From assembly GCA_007136055.1 (NCBI GenBank), contig SLHT01000295.1, forward strand, positions 1-8,883: 8,883 bases of DNA. Direction: 5' to 3'. The notes under the pieces were generated by a model. That model was not told the origin of the DNA, made no database searches, and saw only the letters and a program-made list of their open reading frames with translations. The stretch comes from Syntrophomonadaceae bacterium. Its GTDB lineage: Bacteria > Bacillota > Dethiobacteria > DTU022. The first letter of the stretch is position 1; each line of letters opens with the position of its first letter. The position numbers and the translations under genes were made by a program. Positions 6,438-8,883 of the stretch are shown here, in pieces.

Positions 6438-8240
6438 TCAATCTGGATCGATCAGCTTTCCTCCAAACAGTTCCATTGCTTCTTCCGCTCCGGGAGATTT
6501 CTTTTTCACGGGCTCTTCCTTTTGTTGAGAGGAAGCAGTCCCGGAACCGTGTTTTGGAGCAGGGCCCGGGGTGTTTTCTGTAATAGAATTCGGAGCAGGA
6601 GCAGATCCGGGTTCTGCTTCTTCTGAAGAATTACCTGCTTCATCTTCTCCTTCTATAATTTCCGCCTTAATGGTCATTGGTTCCCCGCAAAACGCAGAAA
6701 ACACATCCTCGACCGTTTTACGGTGATTATCTTCCATGATTCTAACCTGGTGAATTGTATATTCATTTGTATAAGTCAGCCGCACCCTGTGTCCGCGGCA
6801 TTCAACAAACCTGGCAGGTTCAAGCCAGGCAGCAGTGCTCTTTTGCCTTCTTTTTATCTCCTGCAGAAGCTGGGGCCAGGCTATTTTTAATTTCTCCGTG
6901 CGGTCTTCAGCTGAAATCGTCTCCGCAGCTTCTGAAGCGCTTACCACTGGAGCTCCCGCTTTATCCACACCGCCAGAAACGACGCTGCTCCCGCGAGTTT
7001 CAGCTAGTTCTTCCGCGCTTTCTGCCGGAACAGGCTCAGCTGCCTGAGAGTAAGGGACGGCTTCTGTTTCAAGACCCTTTTCTCCCGGCTCTTGATCTGT
7101 ATCAGTGCCGGCCACTGCTGAAGAATGCAATACAGAAACCGGTTTCAAACGGCCATGCAACAGTCTGACTAATCTAATAAAAGCCACCTCCAGGATATAC
7201 TGGGGAAAGTGGGCATTGCGCAGTTCAGCGCTTACCTCATGCAGGAGTTCTACTGCATCAAGAAGAAGACGCCTGTCTGCTTTGCCTTGAAAATTAGATA
7301 TAATATCTTCAAAACCGTGTACACTAATCGAGGTCTGCTTTTTAGCGCTACCGCTATCGAGGAGCAAGCGGGTAAAGACAAAAGTCAAATCCCGCATAAA
7401 TAAGTTAAGGTCACGTCCACTAAAAACCACCTGCTCAATAATTGATAGTCCTGAGTCCAGATCGTTATCTAAAGCAGCCTTCACCAAACCCTCAATTGTA
7501 TCAACCATAGTCGCCCCGGTTACGATACGGACCTGACCGGCGTCAATTCTCTCTTCCCCGTAAGCCGAACACTGCTCAAGAATACCAAGGGCATCACGCA
7601 GAGAACCGTCAGCCAGGCGCGCTATTAATGTAACAGCTTCGCTGTCGGCCTGCCAATTTTCCTGCACCAGGACATGCTCTAAATGCTGCCTTATTTGATC
7701 AACCGTAAGCAAATGAAAGTCAAAACGCTGGCAGCGCGACACAATAGTCGATGGGAGGCGGGAGGGATCGGTAGTAGCGAGAATAAATACTACGTTTTGC
7801 GGCGGCTCTTCCAGGGTTTTCAGAAAAGCATTACAGGCTTCGGGAGTAAGCATATGCGCTTCATCGATAATATAAACCTTGTAGCGACTTTCACCACTGG
7901 CAAAACGGCTTCTTTCCCTTAGTTCACGTATTTCATCAATCCCGCGGTTTGATGCAGCATCCATTTCAATAACATCGATGGAAACCCCTGCAGCAATATT
8001 TTTGCAGGGTCCGCACTTCCCACAGGGTTCGGCAACAGGATATAGCTCGCAGTTCATTGCTTTGGACAGAATCTTAGCTGCTGTGGTTTTTCCTGTTCCG
8101 CGGGGTCCGCAGAAAAGGTAAGCGTGGGCAATACGCTCGTTACAAAGGGCATTGCTGAGCGTGCGGGTTATATGCTCCTGCCCGGTCATATCAGTAAAAT
8201 TTAATGGACGTCGGCGCCGGTAAAGGCTAAGATAGGCCAC
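6438..8240 (-). CDS. dnaX: DNA polymerase III subunit tau (clamp-loader ATPase)
   Basis: The clamp-loader motor that places the beta clamp and links polymerase to helicase. Of its 600 residues, 1-180 form the AAA+ module: P-loop GPRGTGKT (45-52), zinc cysteines C64, C73, C76 and C79, DEAH Walker B (126-129) and the SRC motif (168-170). Residues about 181-365 are the lid and collar domains. A Pro/Ala/Glu-rich linker (about 371-450) leads to a tau-type C-terminal domain (about 451-530), a second acidic linker and a conserved-looking tail, AMELFGGKLID. Start is GTG at 8240 with AAGAGGTG ten bases upstream. I saw no convincing frameshift heptamer or long A/T run that would yield a gamma form, so only full-length tau is predicted. 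It lies 25 bases after the ACT gene and just ahead of ybaB-recR. Confidence 0.97.
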   Translation of the reverse strand: MAYLSLYRRRRPLNFTDMTGQEHITRTLSNALCNERIAHAYLFCGPRGTGKTTAAKILSKAMNCELYPVAEPCGKCGPCKNIAAGVSIDVIEMDAASNRGIDEIRELRERSRFASGESRYKVYIIDEAHMLTPEACNAFLKTLEEPPQNVVFILATTDPSRLPSTIVSRCQRFDFHLLTVDQIRQHLEHVLVQENWQADSEAVTLIARLADGSLRDALGILEQCSAYGEERIDAGQVRIVTGATMVDTIEGLVKAALDNDLDSGLSIIEQVVFSGRDLNLFMRDLTFVFTRLLLDSGSAKKQTSISVHGFEDIISNFQGKADRRLLLDAVELLHEVSAELRNAHFPQYILEVAFIRLVRLLHGRLKPVSVLHSSAVAGTDTDQEPGEKGLETEAVPYSQAAEPVPAESAEELAETRGSSVVSGGVDKAGAPVVSASEAAETISAEDRTEKLKIAWPQLLQEIKRRQKSTAAWLEPARFVECRGHRVRLTYTNEYTIHQVRIMEDNHRKTVEDVFSAFCGEPMTIKAEIIEGEDEAGNSSEEAEPGSAPAPNSITENTPGPAPKHGSGTASSQQKEEPVKKKSPGAEEAMELFGGKLIDPD

Positions 8241-8265
8241 GTAATCTAAACACCTCTTAAATCTC

Positions 8266-8646
8266 TCAGATTATGTTCGCAATAGAACGCAGGGCCCTGA
8301 TCGCTTTTTCCAAGTGCTCCTGCTTAACCAGGATATAATCTGTTTCATAGGTAGATAGTGTAAATACACTTATCCCGGCCTCGGCCAGGGGGGTCAGTAG
8401 TGAAGCCAAAACACCGGTCAGGCTGAAGCCTAACGGCCCTTTAACTTTTAAGGCCCGAAATTCTTTTTCGAAAGGACAGCCTGCGGGAATTAAGTCTTCC
8501 CTGCAAACGATTGAGGTTTCATCAACCGTTCCGATTAGCGCAAAAAAATTGCTGCTCTCGTGCAGCCAATCCGGAAACGGCACCCCGCTTTCCAGACGGC
8601 ATACCCCCAGTATTTCAGGAAGAATGATCACAGTGAGCTTCTTCAT
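8266..8646 (-). CDS. Small ACT-domain protein
   Basis: A 126-residue protein that I recognise as the stand-alone ACT family (COG3603-like) with an ACT_7-type domain. Matching stretches are GVCRLESGVPFPDWL (14-28), the FFALIGTVDETSIVC segment (34-48), PLGFSLTGVLASLLTPLAEAGISVFTLSTYETDYILV (71-107) and a closing helix. ACT domains usually bind amino acids and act as sensors, but no ligand or partner is established here. The ATG at 8646 fits the family N-terminus (MKKLTVI) but has no ribosome binding site nearby and begins 12 bases after the predicted end of the SRP RNA. An in-frame TTG at 8691 would add 15 residues encoded by the SRP RNA itself, which I consider unlikely. It lies between the SRP RNA and dnaX, and may be expressed only as part of the same primary transcript. 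Confidence 0.85.
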   Translation of the reverse strand: MKKLTVIILPEILGVCRLESGVPFPDWLHESSNFFALIGTVDETSIVCREDLIPAGCPFEKEFRALKVKGPLGFSLTGVLASLLTPLAEAGISVFTLSTYETDYILVKQEHLEKAIRALRSIANII

Positions 8647-8658
8647 TTGATAATTAAT

Positions 8659-8883
8659 GGCCGTGCACCTGCCTTTGACCGACACCTCCAAGTGCTTACC
8701 GGGCAGTTAGCTCCTTCCCGGCGCTCCCGTGGCACCCGCAAAAACTCACTTACCGCTGCTTCCTTCCGGACCTGACGGGGTTCATGAGCTTGCGCCGCAC
8801 GGGACCGGGCTATCGACACCACTTGCCGGGCGCAAACCCTGAAAATGCACAGCCGGGGGCAGGAATTAAACCCCGCTATAGCG
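8659..8883 (-). ncRNA. ffs: Signal recognition particle RNA, long form (5' end beyond window)
   Basis: The RNA scaffold of the particle that brings ribosomes making membrane proteins to the membrane, with Ffh. The minus strand contains the near-invariant apical motif GTCAGGTCCGGAAGGAAGC (8758-8776) that binds Ffh. It is flanked by pairing arms: GCAAGCTCA with TGAGTTTTTGC, CCCGTG with CACGGG, and CCCGG with CCGGG. The sequence beyond it, GAGCTAACTGC and the terminal GGTGCACGG, matches the 3' end of the B. subtilis RNA as I recall it, and the right edge (CGCTATAGCGGGGTT) matches its Alu domain. So this is the long, Alu-containing type and lacks roughly the first 50-70 bases here. The 3' end is placed at about 8659. 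Unusually, no T-run or terminator follows before the ACT start. Confidence 0.95.

Noticed and set aside
6505..6850. Possible programmed frameshift in dnaX at GTGAAAAAG or ATAAAAAGA codons
   Set aside because: Neither fits the X-XXY-YYZ pattern in frame, both are short, and both lie in the far C-terminal part where a shift would remove little. There is no A9-like run as in Thermus.
8560..8775. Plus-strand frame across the SRP RNA
   Set aside because: It is antisense to a strongly conserved structural RNA and shows no coding signature.

Overview
The window reads as a chromosomal housekeeping segment from a Gram-positive, low-to-medium GC bacterium, most likely an anaerobic member of the Clostridia (Peptococcaceae/Desulfotomaculum-like lineages). 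The basis is the gene order SRP RNA - dnaX - ybaB - recR - tmk - holB - ricT, which resembles the origin-proximal region of Bacillus subtilis. It is supported by a long, Alu-domain-containing SRP RNA, a RicT (YaaT) protein and a DUF3786 protein, a family I associate with anaerobes. No plasmid, phage, IS, CRISPR or tRNA signal was seen.

Region by region, from the right-hand end (minus strand): the 3' part of the SRP RNA gene (8659-8883, cut by the window edge), a small ACT-domain protein, dnaX (clamp-loader tau), ybaB and recR. These are packed tightly and look co-transcribed from a promoter outside the window. Next comes a plus-strand pair, an alpha/beta hydrolase and a DUF3786 protein. This pair converges on recR with a 4-base stop-codon overlap and diverges from guaB. 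Then, on the minus strand, guaB has its own strong sigma-A-type promoter (4007-4035) and an intrinsic terminator (2458-2485). It is followed by a translationally coupled tmk-holB-ricT group, in which tmk/holB overlap by 11 bases and holB/ricT by 67.

Functionally the window is about DNA replication and nucleotide supply. DnaX and HolB are two subunits of the same clamp loader. RecR acts in gap repair, GuaB makes XMP for guanine nucleotides and Tmk makes dTDP. RicT acts in RNA processing and development in Bacillus, and the SRP RNA in membrane protein targeting. The hydrolase/DUF3786 pair is the one accessory-looking element and the part with unknown function.

I did not find a convincing new defence or mobile system. 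The points worth a second look are the unusual gene junctions (SRP RNA/ACT, holB/ricT, recR/DUF3786), a C9 homopolymer in holB, a possible 10-codon leader peptide at the hydrolase start, and several non-ATG starts that automatic annotation is likely to misplace. Every stretch longer than about 100 bases is assigned to a gene or control region except parts of the 3963-4117 divergent spacer, which is described below.
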